Positions 12,801-27,100 of a stretch of 64,000 nucleotides of DNA are shown here, piece after piece (the stretch's first letter is position 1; each line of letters opens with the position of its first letter). A program made the translations under genes and the position numbers. The DNA is taken from positions 20,400,501 through 20,464,500 of the forward strand of contig NC_068561.1 of assembly GCF_022201045.2 (NCBI RefSeq), in the 5' to 3' direction. The DNA comes from Citrus sinensis. Its lineage: Eukaryota > Streptophyta > Magnoliopsida > Sapindales > Rutaceae. The notes under the pieces are model-generated. The model did not search any database and had not been told where the DNA came from. It worked only from the letters and a program-made list of their open reading frames with translations.

Positions 12801-13242
12801 TGGATTGATGGCTCTAGATGAGAGCAGGCCTGAGGAAAGGCAGTACTTGGCTGCATGGTTTTGGAACATAAAGTCAGACAAGGAGAAGCTGAGGGCTGCC
12901 ATAGACCCGATCCTAGAAGTGAATGATGACACATTTGAGACTTTCTGGACCATTGCTGAACTGGCTGGACACTGCACATCTAGAGAACCATCTCAACGGC
13001 CAGATATGGGTCATGCGGTGAATGTACTGGCACCACTTGTTGAAAAATGGAAACCATTGGATGACGACCCAGAGGAATACAGCGGAATTGATTACAGTCT
13101 CCCTCTAAACCAAATGGTGAAAGACTGGCAGGAAGCAGAAGGTAAAGACTTAAGTTATGTGTCTCTAGAAGACAGCAAAAGTAGTATACCAGCAAGACCA
13201 GCTGGTTTCGCTGAGTCTTTCACTTCTGCTGATGGTCGGTAA
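9880..13242 (+). CDS. TMK-like LRR receptor protein kinase
   Basis: TMK-family kinases sit in the plasma membrane and signal in auxin-linked growth control. Two exons, 9880-12205 and 12734-13242, encode 944 residues. A signal peptide covers about residues 1-20. A Cys-rich LRR cap (DPCGPPCW) and a first LRR block follow. A non-LRR island with paired cysteines (DPCKSWLGLSC) then separates a second short LRR block, an arrangement typical of TMKs. After a Ser/Gly/Pro linker comes one membrane helix (about 491-516). The kinase has a P-loop GRGGFGVVY at 605-613, Lys626, HRDLKSSN from 725, DFG at 745 and APEYA ending at 775. The intron splits the codon just after APEYA. The C-tail ends ESFTSADGR. 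I chose the ATG at 9880 because it opens a clean signal peptide; in-frame ATGs at 9787 and 9835 would add 31 or 15 residues. Which TMK paralogue it is cannot be told. Confidence 0.9.
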
Positions 13243-15526
13243 ACGAGGTAATACTGGCTTCCTTTCAGTCGTCCTTGGTAGATGTAGATAGCTTGCTCTA
13301 ATTCTCCTGTTTGAGAATTCAATGTCAATATGTTTTACTACCGTTGTAGTTAAGGTGATAAAGATGGAGACTCGATGCTTAAGAGGTCTCATGTGTAGGC
13401 TTTGAGTAACCAGTTGTGAGGTTTTATGAGAATGGTGATATAGGGCCACAAATGAGAACTGGTTATTAATTATAAATTAGTTCCTCCTGTATGTCTCCTG
13501 TCTCTAAAATTTTACAATGTTAATATTCCTATTTTTTTTTTGTGGTGTTAGAATTATCTTTCCATGGAAGCTAGTCCTACTTTACTGGTTGATGAGGAAC
13601 TTTAGGTTATTATTTGATACCAGATAAGCCAGTAAGAAACATACACCAAGCTAGCAAATAGCAACCCCAGGAATATGAAAATGTTCCCATTAGTGCAAAA
13701 GAATTCCTCCTGCCATTCAATTCAATTTGTGCCTTGTCGAGGGCAGCAGTGCGAAAATTTGAGCAAACAGGAAAAGGATTTCACATCCTTGTTATGTTAA
13801 AATTCTTGGTTGTCCTTTTTTTTTTTTTAAAATCATATCTCTATCATGATCTGGTTTCGGCATTTGATTCTCTTCTTGCATCAAATCTCATTTCTCCTGT
13901 TTTTTGGTCTCATGGGAAGGAAAGCCGTGGTGTGACTTTTCTGTTTCCAATTATATCTCTTCAGCATTTTCAGAGCGGTGCTGATGACGTGTGAGTTTGA
14001 CCATTTGATAAGAGAAGATCAAAACTGGACCAACCCACTGAAATGATACAATGGGACCAAATTAGAATTGCTTTCAGGTTTGTTTTCTAAAGAGCTTCTT
14101 GATAATCCTTCATAAGGATATAATGCAACACCATAAGCTAATGCTAGCTGCTTGGTTTCTACACCATGATTCATGACTAAACTCTAGTAATCCAAATCTG
14201 TTGGAGCAAATGAATTTAGTTTTTTTTTTTTTAAATATGGAGCCCACTCACATGCTAATGGGAAGGATCCACCAACAAGAAGCCAATTTAGTGGGCCCTC
14301 TCACCGCCATTTTCAATGGCTGCATCAGCACCAACCTTGGCTCTATTTTAATGTCACCACGACACCCGCATAAACAATGAGAAAGTTGCACAAAGCCTAA
14401 AAAGAAGGAACCAAATTGGGATGGGTCATTGTCTTTCGGTGGTCGTTTTCAGACACCAGTTCGTTTTAAAGAGTGAGAATCATTTCTTCGGCTGACGCGT
14501 GGTTCATCGATATTTATAAAGGAGTTTGCTTTTATGGAGCCAATGAAATGCCCACAAGATGGCAAGCAATTTGAGGATTAGATTTAACCGACTGGGCATG
14601 CAATTACAGTACTTCGATAAAAAAAAAAATGATGAAAAGTGGAAAAATATCCGCGTTTCTTGAAATTTACTGACGCAGGGATTGTGATGCGGACTTTCAT
14701 ATGGATATATCCATACACGTAGAAACTTACGCTAAAGATTCTTCTCCTTTTTTTCATGGATGGCTCAAGAAAATTATTGGAGCAGTGCGATTATGGGAAA
14801 GATTTGGGTGGTGCCAACGCGGCAACACCATCATATCCGATTACACCTCACCATACATACATAAAGATTTATGATTTGTTTATGATGATTTTGAATTTAA
14901 TGACAAAATGCGAGGGCAATGAAATGCAATCAAATGGTTGTGTGATGACATGGTGTTACTAATAGATAATTTGTATGATAACAATGAAACAACAGTTTCT
15001 GAAGACCAGTTTGATTGGAGGCTTTTGGTGCAGTAGCCAGAGGTAATGACCATTTCTAAGTGAAAGATTAAAATTGGATCATTACATAAGATCAAATCGA
15101 GATTGAATTGTTATAACTTTTAAATTTTAATCCACAATTTCTGTGAGAGGAGACACTAAGTTACTAACTGTTAATTAAATTATTATTTTTTTCCCCTTAG
15201 ATGATAACTATTATATAAAGCAGGAATTGAGGTGCCAAATGCGTAGTTGATAACTTTACCAATCATTTTAGCTGCTGCTGGGCTTCTAAACTTAAAGCCG
15301 ATGTACAATATTTACAAACAGGTACCAAGAAACAAAAAGTGATTATTAATAACATTAACAAATTTCTATTAACCTTTACATCAACAGACAAACTCTGCCA
15401 GCTGCTGCGTAACAGTGAAAAAAGCCAGAAAAAAGAAAAATGAAGAACAAAAAAAAAAAAAGGAGTTAGGGGTTTTTGGAATGGTTACTTCTGATCTCTC
15501 TGTTACCTTAAAGACACCAATAGTCA
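13243..15526. other. Intergenic: 3' flanks of kinase and MED27 genes
   Basis: The left part is presumably the 3' untranslated region of the receptor kinase gene. No conserved coding frame, RNA gene or transposon terminus is recognised. Several T- or A-runs occur (13809, 14220, 14620, 15450). The two genes converge here. Confidence 0.5.
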
Positions 15527-18500
15527 TCACTGTGCATCCTCTGAAAAGCAACCAATGTGATAGGCATTGACGACATCCGAACTCTGTTCATTCGTTGAGG
15601 AAATGAGCTGGGCTGATGAAGTTACTGTAGGGAAAAAGTGCCGGTAAGGGCGGCTAACAGGGGGTAACAATAAAGCCAACCGTTTATCCATTGCCAGTAG
15701 CCGTCCACACTTACTGTACCAACAGAACTTTAATCAATTTTTAACCAGGAGTAACCAGAGAAATTCATGAGATACAAAGGGGGAGAGTTGCACCTGCAGA
15801 CTTTAGAAAATAGAGTTTGATAGCTGCATATCCAGTGCTACAAAAATAAAAGCAGGTGTGAGACTTGAAAAAATGTGGACTCATCAATGGGACTCAAATG
15901 GTCGGTTAAATTAGCAAAAGAAATCCGTGATTAGTTTACTTCATACCAGAAGAAAATAAAGAGATGTTTCAGTCCTGATCCCAAGAAAAAATTGTAGCGC
16001 TGTACCAGCATGCTCCTGTAACCAGGAAAGAAATAAAAGTATAGCAAGAAAATTTCAAGTTGGATAGGTTATTTATATATATGAATAACTAAAATCAACA
16101 TAAAACGGTGGCAAGGCTGTTACCGTGATGTGTCTAAATACGTGGTAAACAGAAGAACCTCTTGCATGTATGTAATTGCCTCCCTGTAGAAGATAGTACA
16201 ATGTAAAATATAATGAAAGCCGGAAAAGATGCAAGTGCTTTAAATTTGTACAAAATCACCAACAACTGGTTCAATTTAATAATAACACGAACAAGTTGAA
16301 GACACTCTGAAACTTGGTACTCACACTTCAAAGAATTACATCTTCAAAAGGGGACTAACTGATGTTAGCCATTTTGAATTTAACATGCGTTTTTACCATC
16401 TTTAAGTTCATAAGCACATAGATGATTTTATGTGGTTTGTGGATAAAACTTTCAGGGTATACAAAAATTGTCTCAAAAAGCAATTACAAAGAGATCCTAC
16501 AAAACTCTCGTTAGTTTTGTGTGTGTTTTTGTCTGTGTTTCACACGTATAGACTATATGTATATAGAGTTGTGAACAAGTGCAGGTGTAATAATATAAAT
16601 AATTGTATAGGACCAACGGAGGACTTCATTACTCTGACTAAAACAAGGTCAATTTCAATTAAAATGACTGCCTACTATCAAGGTCTTACTCAAAAAACAA
16701 TCCACAACACCAACACTGAAATCTTGTTCGGTCTAATGCTAATGAATAAGCACAAACTCTAGCTTGTCTAGTAACAAAGCCGAAGCTGGCCAAATATGTA
16801 TAGGGTAGCACACTAGCACTTGGGCTCCACTGAAGCTCGATCAACTTCAAACTTGAGATCACACTTTAATAATTTAATTGATTGGATATACTCAGATTGT
16901 TCACATCCATACCAATTGACCTAATCTACATTGTATTGATACAAGACGAAAGAGTAAATGAGCAAAACCAAACTCCCAGTGTAACAAGTCATTTTGTTGT
17001 TCTGCCAGATTCTGTTGCTCTAAGCACGAGCTTCAAGTAAGACACTCATAATTCATAACAAGCAACGCATAACATTTGAATGATACTATGATGCAATTTT
17101 AACGATCATATGTAGCACATTTAAATGTGTAAGAAACCAAATAACCAACCAATCAAACTGTTTATGCTATTTAAAAATGGAAATTCTGGAAATTGCAAGA
17201 ACATTCGCCAAAAACAATATTACCTCATCCGGAGAAAAGAAAGCAACTGCATCCGGCTCGATAGTACCAACTGGATGCAATGAAACTATAGCTCTGAATA
17301 TAGAAGGAAACAACAACTCAATTACAGACACCTTGTCAGCAGCAACAGTATTTTGCAATCCTGGTCTCAGTTTACTTGAACTATGAAAGTTGTGCTCCTT
17401 CAATAATTCTAAGGGACTCTCATTTGCCGAAGAGGGCAATGAAGAAGCTCTTTTTAACCAGTCCAGTCGCTCATAAGTGAAAATTTTCAAATTTGGAACT
17501 TCTTTTTCCAAGCGCATTAGAACATCTGATAGTGTTTTGCAATCACTAAGCTCTTCTTGGTTACTGGCTGGCAGAGCTTGGGGAACACAATGCTTTTTTG
17601 ATTCTGGTTCAGTACTTTGATCATGTACTCTATCATCGAGATGAGGAAAAAAACGCTTTTTCTGATCAGTGAAGGCCTTGAGAGCTAACCTGAAAAGTTA
17701 AAAGCACAAGTTAACTTCTGAAGGAAAGCTTGAAGTTCAATATGATTGGAATCACTAGAGTCACCAATTGGTGATTGGCCATAACAAAAATGTTTATCCA
17801 CGATGTGATGTCTGCCTGTATTAGCAAGTAACAGTGGCTACTAAATACTTTTGACAAAACCCAGTACACAGACATTGCATTGAATTATCCTTAAAGCCGA
17901 AACAAATGAGAATCCAAAAGATTAACGGAGAGGATGACATACAGCGAAAGATTTGCCAAGATTTTATTTTTAATATTGCATATTTATTTGTAAACATTAT
18001 TCCTATTTTTCATATTTCACTATTTTATATGAAAGAATACAAGGAAAAGAAATTGTTCATGAATTTATGCTTTTTTTTAGAGCTATTTACTGTAATTTAA
18101 GTGCTTTTAGGACTAATATTAAGTGATTTTTAATACATTACGATGAGAAAATAAGCTTTACCCAAAGACTCAAATTAGGACTCCAAGAGCGGTAAAAGAT
18201 TTTGATAGGAATACCTCTTTTTCTTCCATTTCCAAACCTTAATTTTAGTAATAGGTTATCTTATGTCCACTCTCTTGACCTTCTCTGAAAATCTCATATT
18301 AATTTCTTAAATTCATAAACCTAGTCAAGCTTCATCAATGTTGGTAAAAATTGACAAATACCTATACATTTCACATAATTGCATGACAATTTGACAATTT
18401 CAACATGACTGCTCTGACAATTTAAACATGAAGGAAGATAGATATCCGGTTCTTTTTCCTTAATGAAAATTATTACATTCCATTGGTAATGGCACCAAGA

Positions 18501-20043
18501 TCAATACTCACCAATATCTCAATTGCAATGAGAATTGACATCGGCATCAATCCATATTTGATGTAGAACTAATGTAACCCAACAAAATATCATCCAACAA
18601 GTGACTTTTGAAATACCTAAAAACTTCTCGCTCAGAATTCTGAAGCACTGTACCCACAAGCTTTAGCCTCATTTTTCATAGTGCATAGCCGATATATGCA
18701 GTATAGTAAAATGACAAAAAGCTAATTCTTAAAACTTCATGAATGCATATACGCATTTCTTTAAGCATCTATTAAAAACTTCTCGCTCAGAATTCTGAAG
18801 CACTGTACCCACAAGCTTTAGCCTATTTTCATAGTGCATAGCTGATATATGCAGTATAGTAAAATGACAAAAAGCTAATTCTTAACACTTCATGAATGCA
18901 TATACACATTTCTTTAAGCATCTAGTAACAATTACTTTCATCAAAATCCAAGTCATTACATAATTGTTTAGAGCAACAGACAGATAGACAGGCTAGTGAC
19001 ATAATATATTCTTCTACAAACTTAACAAGAATCTAAATCATTTAAATCCAAATTTCCATAGTGCATAGCTGATATATGCAGTATAGTAAAATGACAAAAA
19101 GCTAATTCTTAACACTTCATGAATGCATATACACATTTCTTTAAGCATCTAGTAACAATTACTTTCATCAAAATCCAAGTCATTACATAATTGTTTAGAG
19201 CAACAGACAGATAGACAGGCTAGTGACATAATATATTCTTCTACAAACTTAACAAGAATCTAAATCATTTAAATCCAAATTTCCAAAAAAACACATCACC
19301 CACCAATTCTAATATGAAAAATCCATATGACATTGCAAAAACAATAACAAATTAAATTTGCTTTATAATGTCTTTGAACTTGAAACGCACCTGGTCCTGT
19401 CAACAGCAGAAGCACCAGCCTGGCCTGCGAGTTGGCGTTTCCAAGCATAAGCGACAACCGCTCCATCAGGACACACTAACGGCATATGCAGACCCCATGA
19501 GTTACTTCGCGACCGAAGAGGTTCATTCAAAACTCCAGTTTCTTCCAGTTGCCTTCCTAGCATTACCACATAAACAAGTCAAAAATACCATACAGAGTAG
19601 CAATTCTTACTCACTAACTAGCAAACATTGTAGTATTATGCTAACATTCAACTAACGTGGCATGATGTGATTGGAAAAATAAAAACCCCTCTTCGATGAA
19701 CATGCTTACCAATGGAACGAAGGTCCTGGAGGTGCTGGCGCATAGCGGCATCTTCTTTGATGAACAAATGCAAAGGTTTGTTGCTCTGGTGAGGCTGAGC
19801 TGCCACGAATAGAGCTTCTAGAAGCCGGTCAGCGCCGAGGCGCACGTCGGCTATGAGCCGACCTGCTTGCGCTAGTCTCTCTAATGCCAAAGCCACCTGC
19901 TTAGGCGGTGCCTCCGTCGTCGATTGCGGAGGCTGATCGGGACTCGCATTAGGGTTCGCCAATGCCTGTGATTCTTGCTGCTGCTGCTGCTGCTGCTGCG
20001 GCTGCGGCTGCGGCTGCGTTGGGGTTTGAAATTTCATATCCAT
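15527..20043 (-). CDS. MED27: Mediator complex subunit 27
   Basis: MED27 is a tail/upper-module subunit of Mediator, which couples transcription factors to RNA polymerase II in the nucleus. Seven coding exons (19710-20043, 19391-19556, 17224-17689, 16124-16183, 15947-16015, 15794-15837, 15527-15713) join in frame to 441 residues. The N-terminus is a Gln/Pro tract followed by a conserved helical region (ALERLAQAGRLIADVRLGAD, PLHLFIKEDAAMRQHLQDLR). A plant-conserved segment (RSRSNSWGLHMPLVCPDGAV) follows, and the C-terminus carries the Mediator-27 signature HWICSYQTLFSKVCSKCGRL. The protein ends HIGCFSEDAQ. The start is the first in-frame ATG; another Met two codons later is also possible. Intron 2 (17690-19390) carries nested tandem duplications. 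The gene is divergent from the TEX10 homologue. Confidence 0.92.
18619..19284. repeat. Nested tandem duplications in MED27 intron 2
   Basis: Two overlapping duplications are visible. A unit of 155 bp is repeated (tctcgctcag at 18626 and again at 18781). A unit of 227 bp follows (atagtgcatagctg at 18831 and 19058); its two copies, 18831-19057 and 19058-19284, look identical by eye. The core containing GATATATGCAGTATAG is therefore present three times. The first copy differs at a few bases (for example a C for T in the first core), so it is the older duplication. Confidence 0.9.
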
Positions 20044-21134
20044 TCAATCAAATGCTAATTCGTATAAAGATGAGTGTTTTTGTTTTTTCTTTTTTTCTCC
20101 GCTTGTCCTTGAGAACCGAGAACCAGGGGTTGATCGTTACTTCGTTAGTTTTAGAAATAATGAAAAGGCAATAAAGCCCTGAAGACGTTAGGTTCGGGTC
20201 CGATATGGGTTGGACATCCGGCCCTATCTCGAAACCGGATTTATTTAATTATATTATTTAATAATAGCAAATATAAAAAAATAACAAAAAAATGAAAACT
20301 AAAATGTTAAATATTTTAAATTTCATTGAAAAGTAAAAAAACGGTTAAGTAAAGCGCAAAGGTGTATTACTATCTATTATTACTAAATACATATTTTATA
20401 TTGATCTCATCATCGAATTTAATTAATTTAATGTGACTGCTTGAATAATAAATTGAGTCAACTAATAAAGTGGTTTGAATAAGAAATATAACTAAGAACT
20501 AATAAAATCACGTACATGTGATTTAAATGGTGACAATATTTAATTGACTATCCAAAAATATAAATATATATATTAGCTTCATTTATATTATTTTTATCAG
20601 ATATCAATAACAATATTATCTTTTATTTTTTGAAGAACAATATTATCTAATTTATATCCTTTAGGTTACTTATATTTAATATAATCTTTCTTATTTACAT
20701 CAATTATTAAATATTTTCTATCTATATTATCAACAATTATAAAAAAATAAATATTTAAAAAAAGGGGAGTGAGTGTTATAATCGCCCAAGTAAATTGAAA
20801 AATTTACCCGACCCGCCGTTTCTCGTCGATTTCGGAGCAAACACGGGCCAAAATTTTGCTTCAGTGAAAAATAGACCTTCTACAAGACCTTCCCGCTGAG
20901 TTCACACAATTTACACTGCCGCTCTATTTGCCTCCCAACTCCAAGGGGCAAACTTCACAAAGAATTTTTGTTTTTCAAAAAAAAAAAAAAAAGAGAAAGA
21001 GAAAAAAATCTAAATTTCAAGTTTTTTGGCTATTGCATTTTTACTTAACTTGCAAATTGATTTATGACTAATTATTACAGAATTCGTTTTCTCTCATAAT
21101 TCTTCGTAATAAAAAGCGACGAAAGCAGCCGCTA
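20044..21134. promoter_or_regulatory. Divergent spacer between MED27 and TEX10
   Basis: This 1.09-kb stretch separates the two start codons and must hold both promoters. The middle is very AT-rich. A purine tract (about 20977-21008) lies in the probable TEX10 leader. I see no telo-box or TGGGCY site II in it, although TEX10 is also a ribosome assembly gene. Confidence 0.5.
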
Positions 21135-24100
21135 ATGGCCCGTTCCAAGGCTGCATCAAAGAAGCAGCAAAAGCAGCAGCAAAAACGCGGCGTCGATTTC
21201 AAAGTAAGTTTTATGTCAACATATCACTTTTATTTTCAATTTTGTTTCTGTTATTCTCTTTCGAAAGCTGATAAATTATCTATTTATTTATTTTTTTAAA
21301 AATAAATTTGTAGAAAATAAAGCGAAAGCTTGGCAGAAAGTTGCCGCCTCCGAAAAATGCTACCAATACTGAGGTTAAATCCAAAGGTGAAGATTCTTTT
21401 AAATATCTGTTTTCCTTTTTTTTCCCCCTTTGTTTCGATGTAAAATTTGGCCGTTAAGTGATGATTTCTTTAATATTTATGCTTTGAGGTTATATGAAGA
21501 TTTAAATTAGCTTGTCACTTTTTGTTGTGAATATTCTTAGTTAGGCTCTGCTTGTTGTAATGAATGTTTCAGTATGAGTGTATATTTACGTGCGTTGGTA
21601 TTGTTCTTTTATTTTTAAGTTTAGTTATTGATGAATGGTTTCTGTTGTTGTTTGATGAGCAGCTATTGTACTTCCTGAGCAAAGTGTGGCATCGGAGAAG
21701 GCAGGTTTAGCAGTTAGCAAGAAGGGGTTGACTTTAAAAGAGCTTCTTCAACAAACTTCTCATCATAACTCAAAAGTTCGTAGAGGTATTTTATTTTATT
21801 TGGACAAATATTCTGCCTATGTAAGCTATTTATATTAAGCTGCCAGAATGATGTTGATTGGACCCGGAAATAAATGCTTACCATTGCAGCACATGATACT
21901 TGATGATCAGTTGTTTATCGACTTATTTATTCATTTGGGCGTAGTCATTTATGGATATGGTGTTATTTTCATTGTTACTAATTTGCAAAATATGTGTGCA
22001 ATGCTTTTGAAGTGACTTATTTGGAAGTTTATTGGTTCTCTAATTTAGGTTTTAGTACTGGTATTGACTTTTCTGTTGTAACGGGTGGTAATATTGATGT
22101 TGACATCAAGTTTTTATCTTCCTAGATGCGTTGATGGGTCTTAAGGATTTATTTCAAAAGTATCCAGCAGAGTTGAGGTCACATAGATACGCTGTCATAG
22201 AAAAATTACGTGAGCGTATCGGTGATGATGATAAAGTTGTCAGGGAAACGCTGTACCAACTACTCAAGACAGTGGTTTTTCCTGGGTGTAAAGAGGTAAA
22301 TCTTTGCCTTCCTTTTTTTTTGGGGGGGGGGGTGGTTTAGTAGACACATTTGGGCAAGTTTTGATATATAAATCATTGTATAAGACAGTCTTCAGCATTC
22401 TCACTGCCAATTCTGTTGCTAGACACCCAAATGACATCACAATGTTCTATCTTATTATTCGTATTCTGACTATTCTTCTTTGTATCCTCGCAAGTCAACT
22501 GGTACATGTTTCTAGATTACTTTTATCATTTGTTTCTACATCTTCGGGTTAGCTTTAGGGAAAATAAGAAAAATCTGTTTCTTGTGCTTTTCTTCAACAT
22601 TTGATCACTTACATTCGGCATGTGGAATATGCTAAAGTTCAGTGTTTTAATTGTTAAAAAAGTATTCGTGTATGAGGCTAAAGAAAACCTGTCTATTTTT
22701 TAATCCAAAAAAATGTGGATGCATTGACCATGCTATTATATTTCCCTATATTCTAGTAATGGCTATTTTTGTACACCGTAAGCAATGTGTTTCATCAGTT
22801 CTATTATGGAGATGGATGGCAAAAGGACATGTGGCTTGGGGGAAGAGTACTTTATTTTGCATTTCTTTACAAAATTTGAATTTTGTTTTGGAAAGGGCAT
22901 ATGTTACATGTTTTATGTGGTTTTATTTCTTTTTTACATCTAGACAAAATGCACTTTATGCTTCTCTGTTTGTTATCCTCGTGAGTCGTGAATTTGTTTC
23001 ATGGGCAGACTTTTGCTTTTAAATCAACAGTTTTTCCAATTATCAAATGGTTTTATGCTCTCTTGTCCAGGATAATCAAGGACCTTTTGTTTCCTTAATG
23101 GTGGCCTACATTTTTAATGCAATGACACATTTAGCTGTCGATGTGCGGCTGATGGCTTTCAAATTTTTTGACCTTGTTGTACAGTACTATCCACCTTCCT
23201 TCTCCTTGTATGCTGATAAGGTACCTAAATAATATTCAGTTCAACTGTTACCTCTTTATTCTTATATCATTGTATACGATGTCTGAATATTGTTGATAAT
23301 AAAACAAAACTAGTGAAGTGTGTAGATAAGTGCTTATCAGTTTAATGAGCTTGTTTCTTGGAATTTTTTTTTTTTTTGATCATTGATACTCTTTAGTACC
23401 ATGCAAGAGACTGTTGGTTTTTGTTAGGGAAATACACTATTGAGTTTTAAAAATTATAGCCTTCTGTCCGAATTATATATGCATGTATATATCCACATGC
23501 AAGGGCACATATTCTGTTGCCTCTGAAATTGAATACCTTTTAATAGTATCGTGTCACATGTGCACCTACTATCCGTATACATATAAATTCCAATGATCAA
23601 ACTACACTTGGGCCCCAATTATTTTAATATTGATTTTCATTTTATTTAAGAAATTTCCTCCCTAATTGGGTGCTAGAGGAGACGAAATGTGGGAAATGGG
23701 CTTTATAGGTATATTTTGATGTGTACTCGGTGTTAAGCATCTGATTGAAATTGCTAGGTTGTCTTGAAAGAATACTCTGCTGTTTCTTTATTGATCAATT
23801 TGGTTGCTAGTTGCTTGTGTGTTTTGTGATAATGACAATGTTGTGTTACTGGTTTGTTTTCCACTGAAAGCCTTTTTTCTGTTTTTCCTCGTCAATATCT
23901 CTTGTACTTATTTCCTTCTTTGCTTCTGGTCAGATGCTCCAGTTTTATTTCAAATCGGGTTTATCTGGTCTATCAATGATATTGTTCTTATCTATGGTAT
24001 TTTCATCAACAGGTTCTTCAAAATTATGAGGATATTTTAAGGAAGAACCAGTTCTATTTGGAAGACAAGGCCAAGCTCAGAAGTGCTCTTGCTGGTTTGG

Positions 24101-27100
24101 TGCGCTGCTTGTCGCTCTTACCTTGTAATAAGAGAAAAGTTGACTCAAGTGAAGAGGTACCTTTTATCTACAAATTATGATGCAGACAGTTTCTACTTTT
24201 TCCAGCAATCTGTGCTGTAGACGATACTGCTAGCAGTTATTGCATCTCCATTGATATTTGATTGTTTCATCTTACTTTGAAGCATCTGCTTTTTGTTTTT
24301 TGTTCTTATTTCTGTTAGCTATTTTCTCTTCCTTTTAAATGAAAGGTTTAAATGTGGAAAATCTATGATATCTAGAAACTAAAGTTGCATTAAGATCCTT
24401 ATTCTTATTCAGACAGTTGAATATCACCTTACATGGTAGTTCCTCAACGAAGCATGTTCATATTATGGATGCTCATGCTGTTGATTCAAATCTGTTGTTT
24501 TCTAATTAATCTTTGGCTATTAATATATATATTTTTTAATCTCATAGAATGTGGCTGGACAAAAGATATTACATGCTTTTGAGCTTGACATGCCTGCAGA
24601 ATCTTCTGGTATGTGAAATCACCTTGTATGTTGTCTTTTGGTTGTGCTACGTGATATATTTTATTCATGTTATTATTTGGTTTGTAAGTTGGCAAAATTT
24701 AATGTTTGCATTAACTTGAAGTGCTTGATCTTGCTCTGATAATGTTAGTGTCTCTTCTTATGCAAACTTTGTTCTAATATATACACACACAGGGATTGTC
24801 TCGTAAGGATGTTCACATTTTAAAAAGTGCAGATGGAGCTAAAAGATCAGAAAAACACAAGTTCTAGTGCATTTTTTTTTTCCAGAAACAGACTGCATAT
24901 ATTACATAAATATATATGTATGTTGAGTCACTTCTAATGAGGGGCTTCTTCATTTGGGCCTTGCTTTAATAAAGGGATCCTTTATTGTAAAATTACTCAA
25001 CATATATCTATATAGATGTGTGTGTATATATATAATGAAGACATCTTCACTTCAGTATTATTCTATCAGTTAGTCTCTAATGCGGATGTCATTAAATGAC
25101 AAAAAAACATGAACTCCAATGCACTAAAACATAAAACATAAAACATAGTTTCAATGCATTAGAGTTTGCGTTTTTTGTTTTTGTTTTTTAAATAAGGAGG
25201 CATACATCATCATATTCTGAGATTTATTCTAAGCAACAAGTATCCATATCTAACAGTCTTTGTTAAAATTGCATTTATAGTAAATTTAAGCATATCAATT
25301 TACATTCCTTTTTGTTGCATGCTTTCCTTTTTATTTTTAATCTTGGGTAGTTAGAATTAATGCTTTAGTTGTTCTATCTTATGCATTTTTGTCTGCAGGG
25401 TTTTCTTCTATCACCAAGAAACTAAAGGACCTTGTACCAGTTTTAGTCAATTGTTTCCAAGATTTTTTTCCATCGGTTCACCATATGCCTTTACTGGATG
25501 CACAATCATTTGATTGTATGCATTCTATACTTCAGAGTATAGATCTTGTGGTTGGTTTTTTTGGCTATGGAATCCACCAGGGCAAACCAGCATCACAACT
25601 TTCTTATGAAGGACCTGATGAGGCAATATGGGATCACACTATTTCTTCATTATTGCTGAAGAAGTTATTTGGCGTATTTCCCCTCAATCCAACAAATCAC
25701 CTTTCCGAAAAGGTAAATGTTGTTATTCGTTTTGAAATAATTATCTTTGCTTCCAAAAAACCATTCTTTTTTAAGTTTGACAGTTTTGGATTGGTGCTAC
25801 CACTTACATCTGTTGTTTATGGAAACCCCGTTGCCTGTACTTGTATAAAATCAAGCAATGATGGAAGACTATGATGCCTAGCTGATGTTGGCAAATTGCA
25901 TTGTTTTTTCATGATTTTGAACTATGAGCACAATGATGATGTGCATGATTTTGGATGCATCAATATTTGCTATCCTTCATCCTTCCATTGTCTGTACCAT
26001 TTTTTTTTTTTTTTCACTTTTGAGAGGGATTACATTCACAATTATATCATAGTGTTTGTATTAAATGCTCTTTCTAGAGTGAGCATTTTCATTAACTCTT
26101 CTTTTTCTTATTCTTACTTGGCAGGTTGATGATAGATTCTTTATCTTGAACATTGTGGTCACAGAAATATTTTTGCGCTGCAGTGAATGGATCTGCCCTC
26201 CTGGTTTTTTGCTGGAGAAATTTCTACAATATATAGAAAATGCACTTCTTGGCAGTGTAAGGTTCTTTCATCCCTTAAAGTGACAATTGACAGTCGTGTG
26301 TGTCAAATTGTTTTATGTGATTTATAGTCTGTTCAATAATAATGGTGATTCATAAAGGTCGACTTTCATACTATAATTATCCAGCAGTCAATAAGGTGTA
26401 TATAGGCTTGGTGGGGTTTGGTTTGGGGTAAGATGGTGTGCGAACTTTTCTACTAAGACTAGCAGGAGAGAAAAGGGATGATATTTACTTTTTGTCATTG
26501 GAATTACTTGTTTGCATGCTATTGATATGTTCTGAATCTGTTTGGAATAACTTTTTCTGTTTTCCTTGCTGAAAATTAATTTTTATCTGTTTTTTTATAG
26601 ATTTTATTTGGATTTATGTTTTGCAGACCTGCAGTGACTCACGGTCCGGTAAAGCAGTTTGGGAGAAACATATACTTCTTCTGCTGCCTTTTATTCCAAA
26701 GCTTGTGCTGCAAGTGGCAAGTGATTGGAAGTCTTGTCTTCTTCAGGTTTCTCTTGTGCTTTCAAGAATTACTTGATCACTGATTGCTTTGCAAATTTCA
26801 TAGATGGAATGTTTCTCTTGTCTTATGAAATTTAATGTTCTTGCACTAGTGTTTGTGATTCAAAGGTCTTGCAGTTCCTAAGAGATGCATGATTATTGAT
26901 AGCAATTGTGGTGCTAATCACAACAATGGTATTCTGCAGGCATTTACGAAGATATTTGAGGGTTGTAATCTGCAGTCTTCACTTAAGTTAGCTTGCCTTT
27001 CTGCCATTGAAGAAATGCTTATTCCTGTAAGATTGAATTTGTATTTTTCAAGGAGCAGTTCTGCGATGATGATCTCTCTCTTTCTCCCCTTCCTTTCCCA

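Noticed and set aside
19962-20174. Poly-Ala frame on the plus strand
   Set aside because: It is the complement of the CAG/CAA glutamine tract of MED27 exon 1.
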